Positions 34,012 through 47,400 of a stretch of DNA of 64,000 nucleotides are shown one piece after another. The DNA is taken from positions 1,364,001 through 1,428,000 of the forward strand of contig JAVTLE010000010.1 of assembly GCA_033439295.1 (NCBI GenBank). The letters run 5' to 3'. The notes under the pieces were generated by a model. That model worked only from the letters and a program-made list of their open reading frames with translations. It had not been told where the DNA came from and did not search any database. The position numbers and the translations under genes were made by a program. This DNA is from Deuterostichococcus epilithicus (taxonomy: Eukaryota; Chlorophyta; Trebouxiophyceae; Prasiolales; Stichococcaceae). The number at the start of each line of letters is the position of its first letter. Positions within the stretch are counted from its first letter, which is position 1.

Positions 34012-37000
34012 CTATTGGTCCCGCAAGCAACAAAACCGCCACATCGAAGAGGGACACGACCCTCCCCTCCCAAGGGAGTCGCAGAATGGGCGTCTCTTCC
34101 TCTCACAGGCCTGATGTCTTGGCTCAATCTGTATCGTCCGACAGCACGCGCGCGCCGGCGAGCTGCGCCAGCAGCTCGCGAGCAATTTGGGGCGCTGCAG
34201 CTCCTCCGCAGCGCCGCCATACCGCTTGCTGCGGCTGTGCACCGCGTCCGCCTCCAGATCCTCCCAGGCTGCCAGCGCCGCCGCTGGCTGCATGCCGCCG
34301 CAGCTCGCCGGCACCCAGAAGTTGACGCTTTCTGCAACGCTAGCGCCCAACGCCACAGTCAAGTGGTAGGTGAGGCCAGGCTGCAGGCAAAATGCAACGC
34401 CCGGCAGCTGCACCGCCGAGGCGCACGCCCAGCTCTGCCATCTGCTCGCCACTGAGCCGCGGTCGCCAGTGCTTCTCGAATAGTGCGACAGCCCGCCGCC
34501 GTCGACGCCAAACTCCCGCTCGGCGAACGCCTCGAATGTACGCCGCCGCTGCCATGGTACCCAAAACCACAACTTGCTGCCGCCGAAGAGCAGCACATTG
34601 TAGCTGCCCATAAGCAGGTCCTCCACGTGCGCCGGAGTGCATGCCAGTGCGCCGCCAGCGATGACTGCTGCGCAGCTCGTGCCCGACGCCAGGTGCCACG
34701 CCTCACCAGCACGGTGGTGGGCGGCGGCGGCTTTGCCGAGCAGCGGGCCGGCGTGCGGCCAAGAGTTGGCCGCCAGTACCGACGCATCCGCGCTGCTTTG
34801 CTCGCCGAGCGGCCCTCCCAGCGCGGCAGGTACGACAGTCCGTCTGAGCCGCGCGATGCCTGCAAGCAAACATTGGCGTACAGGGTTTTCCGCATGCGCC
34901 AGATCGGTTGATTGACTCAGTTTTTGCAGTCGTTCTGGCTGGCGCTGAGCACAGGGTGCAGGGCGCGGCGGCAGTAGCACTAATCAAGCTGCAGTTTGGA
35001 GGCGGTGGCCGGCGCAGGATCGGATCTAGGGTTATCCAAAAAAAGGAGGAGCACAGGCTGCAAGGAGCAAGGGCTGACCGGCTGCAGCGCGGGCTTGTTG
35101 CTAGCAGCGTCGCCGCGGCCCGCCAGCGACACCTGCGCGCTGGGGCCGGCGGTGGCGGAGTCGGCCTGGGAGAGTTCGAGGTCGGCCGCACAAAGCGTGG
35201 CGTCGGCGTGGTCCTCTGGTAAGTTGTCGAGCAGTGCCGCTGTAAAGGCGCCCAGCCTCAGCGGGCACTCGTGCTCACCGCCGCCGTCGCTGCACAGGTG
35301 CCGGGTACAGGCCGCCGCCAGCTGCCGCACCTGTTTGGTAGTCAAGGCGCCGCTACTTGCTGAAGGTACTCTGCAGTCGTGACCGGCCCCTTCAGAAGTC
35401 ATGACCGGCCTCTTTGCAGAGTCCAGCGACAGACGCATGCCCCACGCCAGAAGGTGGTGGTGTACAGCCGCAAGCATGGAAGCGTGCGAATGACCATGCA
35501 GATGCGGCGGAGGAACGAAGCCACGAAAGGGCGAGCACCTGCAGCGCCAATGCGTCGCCACCCGTGAGAAGTGAGTGAAGGCTGAGCCGTGGCTTCTCCG
35601 GTGCCGACTGCTCATGCAGCTCCAGGCTGCCGCCGCTGCCGCCAAAGCGCTGCTCGTAGTACGGCCGCGCATCGATGGCTGCAGAATGCTCGACGAGGCG
35701 CCATATGTCTGGGCACTCGTGCAGCGTCGCACCGCCGACGGCGCCAGAGCAGCAAGGCCACCGCCTTCGTCGACGACAGCGCCGTGTGCGTCCAGCGCAG
35801 CGTGTGATCCAGTTTTGTCGCGCCCACAGCAGAATCATGCCGTGCGGTCTGCTGCATCGATTGAAGGTGACACATTTCGGGGCTGCTGCACGCAAGATGG
35901 CGGTGGCAAGGTCCGAGGAACATGTGACGAGATGCCTGTGAGGAGACGACTGAGGCGGCAGAGGGCGGTGGGCGTCGGAGAAGAGAAAGACTCACGTGCA
36001 GCGTGCCAATCCGATCGTCGAGCACGCTGATGACTGGCACAGACTCCACGCCGTCACTCCGCATGTGCGCCAACAGGCCCTCTGCCTGCTCTAGCACCTG
36101 CGCCAGCCATGTGGCATCAAGCTGTGCCGGGAGTGGCTGCGGTGCTCTGCTCACACACAAGCAACAGCATATCACCCGCTCCAGTGATGTCTTCTGAATT
36201 TCTCTGAAGATGCCAGCAGGACCTCTGCCCGCTCTAGCACCTGCGCCAGCCGTGTGGCATCAGACTGCACGGAGAGCGGCTGTGGTGCTTTGCTTGCACA
36301 AAAGGTGCTTTGCTTGCACAAAAGCGACAGCCCAAAAATTCGCCCTCTCCAGTGATAGCGTCTCCGAGGGTGCCAGCAGCGCGGTTGAACCTGGCAGTCG
36401 CCAGAGAGGCAGCCATGCGGCAGGTGCATGCCTGCGTCTTGAGCTGTTGCGCCTCTGTGCCGGCGAGCCAGCGGATGAAGTCCGCCACCGCCGCTGCGCC
36501 CTTGCCCTGCTGCTTCCTGGCTTTCGCCCTGGCCGCGAGCGCCGCCGTCGCCGCCGCCGCTCTGGCCGTCGGGCCGCCGCGTCCGGACGCCTTGCGCCGC
36601 TTTGCCGGCGGCTCTATCGCATCCACCCCCGCAGCCTCCGCACAGTCGGCTGCGCTGCTCGTGTCAGCGGTGCCGAGCTCTAAGGGTTTGGCGCTGCCGC
36701 CGCGCGCCGGCAGCTTGCCTGCCCATATCCCACAGGCTTTTCTTTTCCGGTGGTCGGTAGTCGGGTGGGACAGAACTTTCATGGAAGCCGAGGCGTGAGA
36801 CAGAGCCAGGTCTGTGGTCGATGGACTGCGGCAGCAGGCCAGGCGGCGCTCGGGGTGCACGCCGCAGGGGAAGAGGTGCGGCTTGTCGCGCAGTCTGGAG
36901 ACACGCAGCTCAGCGCACCTGCCAGTGCCTGGTGAAGCGCCTCCTCGGCTACCGGACGGCGGTCCCCCAAGTGCACCCGCAGCGCGGCGTCTGGCGGCGC

Positions 37001-37021
37001 CAGGTCCAGCGAGTCCACCTG
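34012..37021 (-). CDS. JmjC-domain protein (probable histone demethylase or hydroxylase)
   Basis: Fe(II)/2-oxoglutarate enzyme by sequence. The C-terminal block (about 34870-34012) holds the JmjC core: TPAHVEDLLMGSYNVLLFGG with the HxE iron ligands, GGSKLWFWVPW with the Lys that binds 2-oxoglutarate, and QPGLTYHLTVALG with the distal His, followed by VAESVNFW. Upstream blocks on minus: about 37018-36915 (SLDLAPPDAALRVHLGDRRP), 36740-36360 (containing PPAKRRKASGRGG, a likely nuclear signal, and an Ala/Lys helix), 36150-36000 (ATWLAQVLEQAEGLLAHMRS), 35800-35570 (HECPDIWRLVEHSAAIDARP) and 35375-34985. JmjN, PHD or Tudor modules are not visible, so the subclass is uncertain. The first exon is not located; the leftmost block begins after a CAG acceptor at about 37021. 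The gene sits between the two copies of the hybrid-binding-domain duplication. Confidence 0.7.
36079..36330 (-). repeat. Tandem partial exon duplication inside the JmjC gene
   Basis: The segment CTCTAGCACCTGCGCCAGCC and its surroundings occur at about 36084-36160 and again at 36222-36300. On minus the first encodes ATWLAQVLEQAEGLLAHMRS in a good exon; the second encodes ATRLAQVLERAEVLLASSEK and then loses similarity. The 22-bp piece GTGCTTTGCTTGCACAAAA is itself doubled at about 36285-36322. The upstream copy looks like a truncated exon relic in an intron. Confidence 0.75.
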
Positions 37022-37439
37022 GGGCGCGGAGTAAAGGAAGTAAAGGAAAAGTAAAGCTTCGAGCCAAATGTGCGACTTAGCTCGAAGGCTTTCGGATGGA
37101 GTGCCGCCTCAGTTTCGCGCACCAGGGCCTAAAACTCGAAGGGGCGCTCGGCGACCGTCGGCTGTCTGGCTGACTGGTGCGGTGGCGACAAGGGCGGCGC
37201 CTCATGCCGCGGCGAACCCCTGTCTGCCAAGGGCTTCGGCTCTGCCGCCGCGTCTACAGACGGTCCAGCCGCACCGGGCCCCTGTGCAGAGAGGCCCCGC
37301 CGCCGCCGGCCGCGCTCTGCGTGCAGCCAGGGCTAGGGAGTCAGGGATGGGTGCGCAGACGGTTTGCAAAAAAGCATGATGTCTGGAAACCTTGCCGCTC
37401 AAGTTTCTAATAGTGGCGCAGCACTTGACTTGGCTGCTC

Positions 37440-38110
37440 CATGGGGGGCAGAGTTGAGTCTGCGAAAATGTACGAGCTCGTATGCCTACTGTAAGCGCGT
37501 GCAATGACTTGCAAGACTACAGGGATTCGAACACATGGATCCAGATGCCGAAGGAGGTGCGTCATGATGATGGGGAATGAGGCACTGTGACAGTCACCCA
37601 CCTGGTTGACGGTCATGTGGACGGCGCCGGAGACATGGTCAACGTTGGACTTGCGGTCATTCCAGCTGTTGTAGACTCCTGCAAGCAGCAAGCTTCGACT
37701 GGTACAAGGAGCTCGCCTAGTTCTTGACGGGTCTCGTCAACCTAGGACTCTTTCTTCCAGCAGGCTCGCCCTGCGAGGCTGTTCCGACGCAGCACATACT
37801 TCAAGGCAGCCAACATCACCCATTCGTGAATCGGGCGTCTCCACACAGGGTGCCAGAGGGCTGCTGCCAAAGCACGCCCACCTGGCTCGCGCCCTTTTGT
37901 CTTGGGTGATTTGCCAGACATGGTCGGGGAAGGCTCGGGGGCTTGTTCAGAACGACTCGAGACAGTGCTGCAGGGCTTGGAAGGGCTTGCACATATCAAC
38001 TGGATTGCTATGCACGTCCTGCACCAGCCCGTGCTGGGGAAGTGTATGAATGCTGAGAATCCGCCACAGATCCTCGTGCGAGATCCTTGGCGGAAAGTAT
38101 GGCGGCTCCT
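37440..38110. repeat. Dispersed duplication, copy B
   Basis: Second copy of the block at 32860-33510, same orientation, with several substitutions and indels. Similarity stops before the place where exon 3 would be, so the copy is 3' truncated. Confidence 0.85.
37602..37921 (-). pseudogene. Truncated duplicate of the hybrid-binding-domain gene
   Basis: Exon 1 (37921-37882) reads MSGKSPKTKGREPG: 15 nt shorter than the intact copy and lacking the KYYAVA strand. Exon 2 (37678-37602) keeps VYNSWNDRKSNVDHVSGAVH but is 4 nt shorter, which changes the phase, and its KSFKS strand is lost. No third exon is found downstream. Lost core strand, changed phase and missing last exon together indicate a pseudogene, although the splice sites of both exons are still intact and it might be transcribed. 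Confidence 0.75.
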
Positions 38111-38484
38111 TATAACCCTTCGACGGCGTTCTGGTGCTTCATGGTGAAGGGGAGGAAGGTCGAGGAAGGGGATTCCTCTCTTGCCCTTTGCCTGGCAAAA
38201 TGTACGAGAGGAGATTGCGCGCAGAGAGCATGGAACCTTCGGTTCGTTCTGTTTGACCATGACGCATATCATCAGCATGTCAAAGTGCGCCTGCATACCA
38301 ATCTTATTCCCGCCAAAGCCAAGCACCATGTATGTATCAAATTACGCTTTGACGAAACGCGATATCTGCCGAGATCAAGCGGACACTTGATCTCGGCTTG
38401 ATCTCGCCATCGCTATTCCCCGGGCCGCGCACGACCCTAGCTGGTCATTACTTTGGGACCTCCATGGCGCTGAGCTACGGCGAG

Positions 38485-41400
38485 CTATGCGTCTGACGAT
38501 GCCAGTAGCTGCCTGAGGCGGGAGTGCAGCTGCGCCAGCGCCGCGCCGGCACCTGCCTCCTCCCCGGCCACAATGAGCTCCTGGATCTGCTGCACGGCGG
38601 CTGCCTGCGTGATGCTGCTCAGGCTGCCGAGGCGGGGCCCCTCCGCTGCCGCTGCCGCCTTCTCCGCCTCCTGGGACCTCTGTCAGCAAGGCGTGGCGCA
38701 CTTTCGACGATGGCATCCGAGCTTGAGCTGAGCTGGGACTCGTGCACAGCACTGCACTGCTGGCGGCGCTGTGCATCAGACCAAGCGGCAGCACGATACA
38801 TGACAGGTGCATCACTCATGAGCAGCCGTGCGGTTCAGCTGGAAGCACAGCCGAGGGTCGGTGGAGAGACTTGTACCACTGCGCGGCTGGCGATCTCCGC
38901 GGCACGGGTGACGACGCCCTCCGGCAGCCCCGCTAGCCGCGCGACGTTCATGCCGTAGCTGCTAGGGCACGCACCTGCGAGCACGCACATAAAGGCATCA
39001 TCACGATGCCCCCACAGTCTAGTACACCTCCAAGTCCGCCGCTTGGGCTCTAGCTACAGGGCATGCCCCCCTGATCTGCCGTGCCCTGCTTTTCGCTATC
39101 ATCTGCAGCAAGCTAGCCTCTGGCAGGCGTCGTCGTGCTGAATCCGTCTGCTGGAGCGCATCACTGGCTTCGCCGAATGCTCGACAGATAACAGAGCAGC
39201 AGCAACAGGAGCGGCTCATTGCAATGGCAATCACTGGAACTGTCACCTTCTGCGCACTTGCGATGAGTTCTCAGAAATGTGAAGCACAAAGGGAACTTCG
39301 CTCAGCAGCGCACCCTCGGCCAGCTTGTACAGGAATGTGACTGCCTCAGGCTCGCCGGCGGGGCCTGGCGGTGTCACTGCGCACGCCATGTGCCGGATTG
39401 CGACGCCCGGGTCCACCGCGTGCTCCTCCGCCAGCCTGTGGTAGTGCGTGGCAAACAGGCCCCTGCACCGAGACAGTGAGTCGCATTTGTCATGGATGCA
39501 AAACGCCGTCGCTGTTGCACAAGAAAGGCTGGTCGTGCATGGTGTCGTTAAAACTGTGGGGCGGGGGATCTGCATGCAACGATGGGCGCACGTTACGCTG
39601 CCGCCTGGTGGCGTCGTTTTGCGCTTAAGACTGTCGCCTTGCGGGGGAGCGCAGGCTGATTGGAGCACAGAGTGGATAGCAGGCACCCACCGGCAGCCGA
39701 CTTTTGTGGACAGGTGCTGTAGCACCGCGGCGGCGACGGCAGCGCCGTCGTTGGTGGCGGTGCCGCGACCCAGTTCGTCCAGCGCAACCAGGCTCGCCGG
39801 CGTCGCAGCCTGCAGTCGTGGCGGCAGCAGCCTCCTTCAGCATCGTGACGTATGGGCAGGCAGAAGCATTCCAGGCCACGGGCAATGGGGCGCCAGCTCG
39901 CTGCGCATGGCGCCGTGGCAACTGCGGGCAGGCAAACCTGTGACGCGGGACGTCGGATCCAGCCAGCAGAGTGCGTCGCGACAGCTGTGGCATATACACT
40001 CAGCCAGTGCCGCACACGCAGGCACGGTCCTGCGGTGCCTCGACTGCTTGACGCTCACGGCACCAGGTCTGTGGATGGTGAGGTGCTCTGACCAACATGT
40101 ATTGATATCCTATTGACAGGGTACCTGCAGCATGGAGGCGGTCTCGGACAGCTCCACGAAGAAGGTCGACTCGCCGGCCATGATGTGGTCGCGGGCGCCC
40201 ATGCGCACGAAAACCGCGTCTGCCGGCGACAGCCGGAAGGAGGAAGCAGGCACCCACGCGCCCACCTGCGCCAGCACTGCCGCGAGGCACGCCTGCCGCA
40301 GCAGCGTCGACTTGCCGCCCATGTTGGGGCCTGCGGCGGCCGAGGCGGCGGGTCGGGGCTTGTGGCTGGGGCTTGCGATCGGACAGCCATGCAAAGCCCG
40401 ACCGCAGTCCTCACCAGTCCTGCCACTCTGCTGGCTGTGAGCAGCATGCGAGGTACCCGGCTGGTGCCGCAGCTGAGTTTGTCCATACGCTAGGGGGCGC
40501 CATACTGCTCTATCAACCGCCGGTTGAGTACAACATGCCCACATGTTGTCTGTGGCAGAGTGACAGAGTGCCAGTGCTCTGGATGAATTGCATGCGCACC
40601 AGTGAGCAGCACAAAGGGCGGCTGGCCGCCGCCCAGCTGCACGTCGTTGGGCACAAAGGCGGCTGCCGCGCGGCTCATGAAGGCGCACGGGTGGCGCAGC
40701 CCCCGTGCTTCGAACACCTGCTGCCCGCCCGGCGCCGCTTCCACGAGCTGCGGCCTGCATCATGTGCGGTCCAGCGGTCTAGTTTCAGGGGTGCCCGGTG
40801 GCTGTGTGCAAGGTGAATCCCTCTTCCTGACCTCAAGATGACCCAGATGGTCTTGAAAGGTAGATCGCGAAAGTGGCTGCAAGTCCTCTGTCCTCTCAAG
40901 CGAATGGCAGCCATCTGCTGCGGTCTCCCCCACAGAACCACTTCGCATCTGAGAGTTGTACTGCAGCGGACCTGCACATGTCGCCATCGCCGGAGGCAGC
41001 CGCAATGGCGAGCGACATCAGGGCGTCCAGCTCCGCTACCGCCTCCACCGCGGCCAGCCACAATGCATGCCGCTCCGCAAAGCGCTGCAGCATGACCTGC
41101 ATGGGCGAGCGACCACATGAGGCGGACCGGTGAGACAGCTTGCTGGAAGGCGAGTCGGGAGGCTTGACCTGCGCTTAATGCCGTGCAGAGCACCAAGGAC
41201 ATTCTGCCCGGGCCTTCTGTCTGTGCGCAAGGCAGCATTTTTGGATCGATTTTAGGTTGAAATTCCGGCCACACAGCTCTGGATGCTGGCGGCGCAAGAT
41301 CCCCTCGCATCCTCTGACCTGCAGGCTGGCGGCCAGGCGCCCCTCCCGAGCCTCCCGGGCCGCGCCCAGCGCCGCGACCAGCTCCAGCAGCCGCGGGCTG

Positions 41401-44400
41401 CGGAAGCGCAAGAAGCCCTTGCGCTGCGCCGCCAGCTCAAAGTCGCGCGGCACCGCCTTCCGAAGCGCCTCCGGCACCTGCGCGGGAACGGGTGCTGGAA
41501 AGCCGCCATGTGACTGCGCAGGTTGCACGACTCGAGTGGCGGTTCCGTTGTGGCAGAGACGGACGATCCTGCGGCGGCCCGAAAGCATGCTGCTGGAATA
41601 CGCCGCCACAGCAGAAGCAGCTGCACAGGTCAGCGGGCGGCCTGATGGCCACGCCAGACGCAGCTGGCCGGGCAGCTGCGGCCAATCACTGTGATCTGCT
41701 GCACATGCGCAGAGCTATGACAGCATGGCGGAGTTCACAACTGACAGGCAAGGGATGGCAGATGTCGATCGGTGTGCCGCAGGGCTGCCGCTGCGGCGGA
41801 GCTCTGGCTGGGACACCCCCTGCTCACCTCGATCAGGTGGGACTCCTTGTTGACGGCCACGAAGCAGACCTCGCGGCCGCCGCCGATCTGTCGCCGGACT
41901 TCCTGCAGGTGCGCCTGCAGGTCGGCTTCCGCCTCCTCGATGGCCGCCTCCGCTGCATCAAATGCCTCGTCCACACCCTGCAGCAGGGAACTCGTCGTCA
42001 GTCCGGCGAGCGGCATCGTGTGACGAAAGCCTGGGGTGACGATCTGGCGGGCCGGGCCTCTGTTGCGGGCAGGGGCGCATGTGCGCAGAGGCACCCTCCC
42101 ACAGTGCTCTGCTCCCAGACAGCCCGTGCGCGGCTGGCGCTGCCACTTGCACCAGCAGTCGTCTCCTGAGCAGATGTTCGGATGCTGGCAGCGGCGGGCG
42201 GTTTCGCACCGGGCGCGGCACGACGCGGCCGGCGGTCTGCGCCTCGGCCCAGTCGGTCGCGGCCTCCAACTCCGCGAGCGCGCCGTCGATGGCGGGGAAG
42301 CGCGCCCCCGGCGTCGCCAGCTCCGCCAGCAGCTCGCTGTCACACTCGGCCGCCACCTCTGCGGCAGCAGGGGCGCCTCGCAGACGTGAGCAAGTGTACA
42401 CGGCTCCAGCCAGCTTTCGTAAGCCTGCCAGCAGCAGACGCTTTGCAATGTGTGAGGCAGCGACGCCGCTCAGACGGCCCTCGCGGGTGTCGTGCGCCCA
42501 AGCGCCCATCCTCAGGGCTTCAGCATGCCTTCGCAGACGCACCGACAACGCTAGACAACGCTGTCACAACGTTCTTGTCCAGAGGCACTGAGCCGTCAAG
42601 CCACACCTGCAAAGCCGGCGGCGACGTCAGCGAGGGTGCGCAGCGAGGCGAGGGCGGCGGCCAGCGCGGCCACGCGGCGGCGGGCGGCGTCCTCGNACAN
42701 CACNACGCCCGCGCCCTCTCGTGCCGAGGTGCCCGCGGCGGCCGCCGCCAGGCGCGCCAGGCCCCGCTCCATGTCCGCGCCGCCTGTGACGGGAACTTGG
42801 TGCGCCCTCAGGCGGGTGTCCCCAGGCGTGTACACATGAGGGACCTCTGGGATCGGGAAAGCAGTAACAGTGTTCATGTGACTTTGGGATCCTTCAGGAG
42901 GGTGGCCGCTGAGATTTCCACTGCGTATCCTGCAGTAGCCATTCCTGAGGATTGCGCTGCTCGGGCTTGCGAGGTGCCGCTTTTGAGTCCCAAGCAGGAC
43001 TGCAGCACTGCCGCCGTGCCGGCATTTCGGAGCCGTCAGCATCGCACGCAGACCAAGGACCGACCAGGCATCATCCGGTCGCGGCGCTGACCTCGCAGCT
43101 TGGAGCGCGCCTCCCGGGCGGCGTCCGCCGCGGGGCCCAGCAGCGCAGCGACAGCGTCCTGCCGCCGCACGATGTCGCCGATGCGCGCCAGCGGGCGGCC
43201 CAGCCACCGGCGCAGCAGGCGGCGGCCCGGCCCCGTCATGCAGTGGTCGGTCGCCGCCAGCAGCGTGCCGTGCACGCCGCCCGCATCGTTCTCCAGCACC
43301 TGGCGGGAACGACCCCCGGAAAGCGCGCCTGAGTTTTCGGCAAGCACGAGCTCGAAGCACCCAGCCGGACGACCTTTTGCATCCAGCGGAAAAGGCTGCG
43401 TACCACCGTGGCAGGCGCACAACAGCATCAACCCCACCGCACTTTCGCACACAGCTGACAGGACGGCTGACAGGTGCTCCTCACCTCCAGGTTCTGCAGC
43501 GCGGCGCCGTCCATGCGCATGTGCTGCGGCCCCTGCGCGGCCGCCGCCAGGGGCTGCCGCCGGCGGCAGCGGCGTCGCCGCCAGCAGCGGGCAAGCGGTC
43601 GGGGCGGCAGTTGGGCAGTACCGCGCGGTCCAGCAGGCCGGTGCGCAGGAAGGCAATGGCGGCGCCCAGGGCCGCCAGCGCAGCATCGCTGCCGCCGGTC
43701 TTGTCCTCCAGCAGAGCCTGTGGACATGAGGCAGCTGGAGTCTGCTGGAGTCTGTGCCGGTCGCAGGCGGCGGCCGTGGCAGCATAGGCAGGTCTGCGTT
43801 TGCTGCCATTACACTTGTCTGAAGCGACTGAAAGCTGCTTGTCTGAAGCGACTGAATGCTGCATGCCGCAACTGTCAGCCCATCAGCAGCGCACCACGAC
43901 ATTGATGCAGCTCTTCGACGTCAAGTCACTACAGGATACGACATATTGTAAGAACGGGAGACCTGATGCAGCTGTGCAGCACATCATGCAAATCACAGCA
44001 GGTTCACGACTCTGGAAACACAGACATATATACCGTACCTGTAGCACCGGGGGCGGCGCCTGCGGCCAGTAGTCGGCCTTGGCGAGCTCCCGCCGCGTGC
44101 GGGCTGCGTCCCACAGCTCGGCCGCCGGCACCTCGTTCAGGCGCGGGCCGGCCGCGGCGCCGCGCACCACCCGCCGTGTCTTGCCGCTGGCGTCGCGGGG
44201 CAGGACCAGCTCCACTGGCTGCAGCGAGGCGAGGTGGGAGCGCAGCCCCGCCCGCAGCTGCCCGTCCTGCCTGTAGAAGCATGTTGCGGTGTCGTGTGCT
44301 GGTGTGTGTGCCAAGTGTGTACGCGGACAGATTCAGGCGAGTTTTCGTGCGGGGCGGCCCGCAGCGCCACGGCGCGGCTTCACTGCCGGACGAGGAGGTG

Positions 44401-47400
44401 ATCAGCGCGGCGCGGCCACTGATCTTGACCAGCTCGTGTAGGACGCCTGCACACGCACTGGAGGCAGCGCAAGCTGCATGCGCATTCCGAGTCCTGGCGT
44501 GACACATGCGCAGGCTTCTCAGGCGGAACACACCACTGGCCGACGAGGATCTGGCCTGTGGCGACGTCCACCGCGCACGCGCCCAGCACCACCTGCTCGT
44601 CCCCGGAGCCGCCGCCGCTTCCGCCTCCCGCGCCCCCAGCGGCGTCCGCGGCATCATCCGCGCCGGCGGCCGCCTCTGTCGCCAGCGCTGGCGCCTCGGC
44701 GAGGGCCAGCAAGAAGGATGCGTCGGGGTGCGTTGACAGCATCTCCCCGTCGGTCATGGTGCCGCGCGTGACGACCGCCACCATGTCCCGGTTGACGACG
44801 CTCACCTGAAACACAGGGCAGGCTCACATCATACCAAGGCCACAGCCCTGCACCTGCCATCCCTGCTGACTCAGCTGCGGTGCTTGGCACTGGCACCGGC
44901 AGTGCAGCCTGCAGAACGGTGGTCGGCACGCCGTCTGCAGGCGCGTGCAGCCAGACATCCGACGCAAGTTTCTTTGTCACCACAGGTGGCGTTGATGCTG
45001 AAAAGCAGGCACACCCCACCTTTGGCAGCTTCTGCTTGCGGCGCTGTTCGTTGCGGGCCGCCAGCTGCACAGGTGTCTCCGTCTGCGCGCCGCACAGCAT
45101 CAGCGCATCATCCTGGCGCTGCAGCTGACGTGATTGTGCATCGCACCCCGTCAGATGCCGCTGCAGTCAAACGCCTGGCTCTGCTGCCGGCCGTAGCATT
45201 GCTCAAGGTGTCGAACGAGCCAGATCTACCAGAGCCAGAGCCGAAGCAGCAAAAGGTGCTCGCCACCTCCTGGGCAGTACCCTGATGCCAGCTGCCGTCA
45301 ACCGGGTTTAAGGACCACCGCAAGGCGCCCCCACCTGTTCGATGACGACCACGCGCAAGCCGGCGCGGGCGAGGCGCTCTGCGTGCGCGTGGTAGTTGAC
45401 CTCTGGGAAGCCGCAGTGCGGCTGGTCGCCCTGTTGCAGAATCGACAGCGAGGCGACTCAGCGAGGTTTCCCAGCAGCCGCGTCAACTGCCAGCCGCCGG
45501 CGGCGGATGCCGGATGCGCGTCCACAGCCCGGCGGCCGCCGCATGCAACATCGCCGTTTGCTCTCGCATGCTCAACTAATAACACTCCCTGTTTTCTTGC
45601 CCGGGAACTCTGTCCAAATTTGCAGAGCATTCACCTTCATGAGGAGGAGGCCCAGGATGTCGACGCCCACATGCGCGTCCATCTCGAACATCTGCAGCAT
45701 GCGACACAGTTGATCAGCCGTCCAGAGGACACGCTACCAACAGCACCGTGCAGTCCGCAACCCACACGGAGAGGCGAGGCGAGCATGGCAGGCGAAGACA
45801 AGCAGACTGGCTGCTGCTGCCAGCTGCCCCCTGCAGTGTGTCATGTTCTGCTTAGAGGCATATGAAGAGAGCCTCGAGAACTGGCGTAAAATCCTCACCT
45901 CGTAGAACTTGCCCATCTGCGAGGCGCATTCACATCATCAAAACAGACTGTTGATGGAATATAGGGCAGATTGCAAGCACGGGATACAGCACCGACGCGG
46001 CGTGACAAGAGTCTCACATAAGAATGCCGAAAGAACATCACACCTTGAAGAGGAGCACCGAGTCGAAATTCTTTGCCTGCACAGGCGCGAGAAGGCGGTC
46101 GATACCCTACTTGCAGCATCATTGGATTGAGCAGTGGCGTGCGCGAGGGCCACAGTGTGACCGCAGGTGCACTGGCTCGGGTGGGTCAAGTGGCTGAAGG
46201 ATATTGTATGGCAGCCATTACCTTGAACTCCCACCACTGCTGCTGCCCAGGCGACACCTGGGATGGTTAAGGGGGCCACAGCAGTCACACACAGCTCTGC
46301 ACGTGAATGCCCATCCACAAGCACCGGCCGTGCGAGCAAAGTGGGCAAGGGAGCCGCACGTCCTGCTTCTCGGACCAGTCTTCTGTTCAAGCAACTGATC
46401 GTCCACAGGCACTGGGCATGCGATCACGACATGCGATCAGAGCGAGCATTCAGATCATCACAAACAGATTCGCCTTCTGCGTGTTGAGCCAGTCTGCCTG
46501 TCAGACCACCCCACCTGCCCACAAGCGCCGGGCATGCAAACTGCTGCGGCCAGAGTTTGTTTGTTGTTATTTTGATCGCAACGAACCTTCTGCGTCTTGA
46601 ACCAGTTGGGCGGCAGCTGCAGCGTGCGGGGGTTGTACCCTGGCTGCCCCGGCCGCACGCCCGCGGCATCCCGCAGCTTCGACTGGGCCAGGAATGGGAA
46701 GCGCTCCGCAGAGCGCGCCGCAAAGCGATCCATCTCCGACGGCATGTGCGCCACCGCGTCGCTGCCGCCTGCGTGCGGCGGAGAGTCACTGTCATTGCTG
46801 CTGTGCCCCGTTCTTCGCTGTTGTGTCTGTGCATCGAATCGCAGCAGTTGGCACCCCTCCGTGCTTGGGCGGAAAGAAATCCTGCAAGCTTCGGCATTGC
46901 ACCGATCGCACGCCGCCAGTGTGCCGCACAGCAAGGCAGGTGGCCGTCTGCCCACCTGAGGGGCTGCGGCTGGCGCTGCCGGGCTCGCCGAACGCAGATG
47001 CCAGCATGGCCTTGGCGCCCGCCTGCGGAGCGCGCGGCGTCCGCAGCTCGGCGGGCGGCCGCAGCGGCGTGACGCGCCCCTTCTTTGCGGACCGGGGGCC
47101 CTCCTGTGCCTTGCCCTACGGCAGGGCAGAGCATACCTCTAAACATGCGTCTCTGCGCAAAGCTTGGCGCATGACGGCGACTCCGGACGACCACGCCGCC
47201 TGATGTCGTGCCGTCTCATTCCGGTCGCCGACAGGCGACCTGCCACCAGCAATGGGCAGCTCTCCCGTACAGTCGACCAGCCACCTGCTGCTGCCATGTG
47301 AGGAGGCCTGAGGAGAGTGATGGCAATGTATGTCAGTGGCGAGAGCCGAACACTGCGTCAGCACCTTGCGCTTGGCGGGCGTCTTGTTGCGCCGCCGAGG

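Noticed and set aside
43533-43621. Frameshift in MSH6
   Set aside because: A GT-AG intron of 89 nt at this place removes the shift and joins LLDRA to [16 protein letters not shown] in frame.
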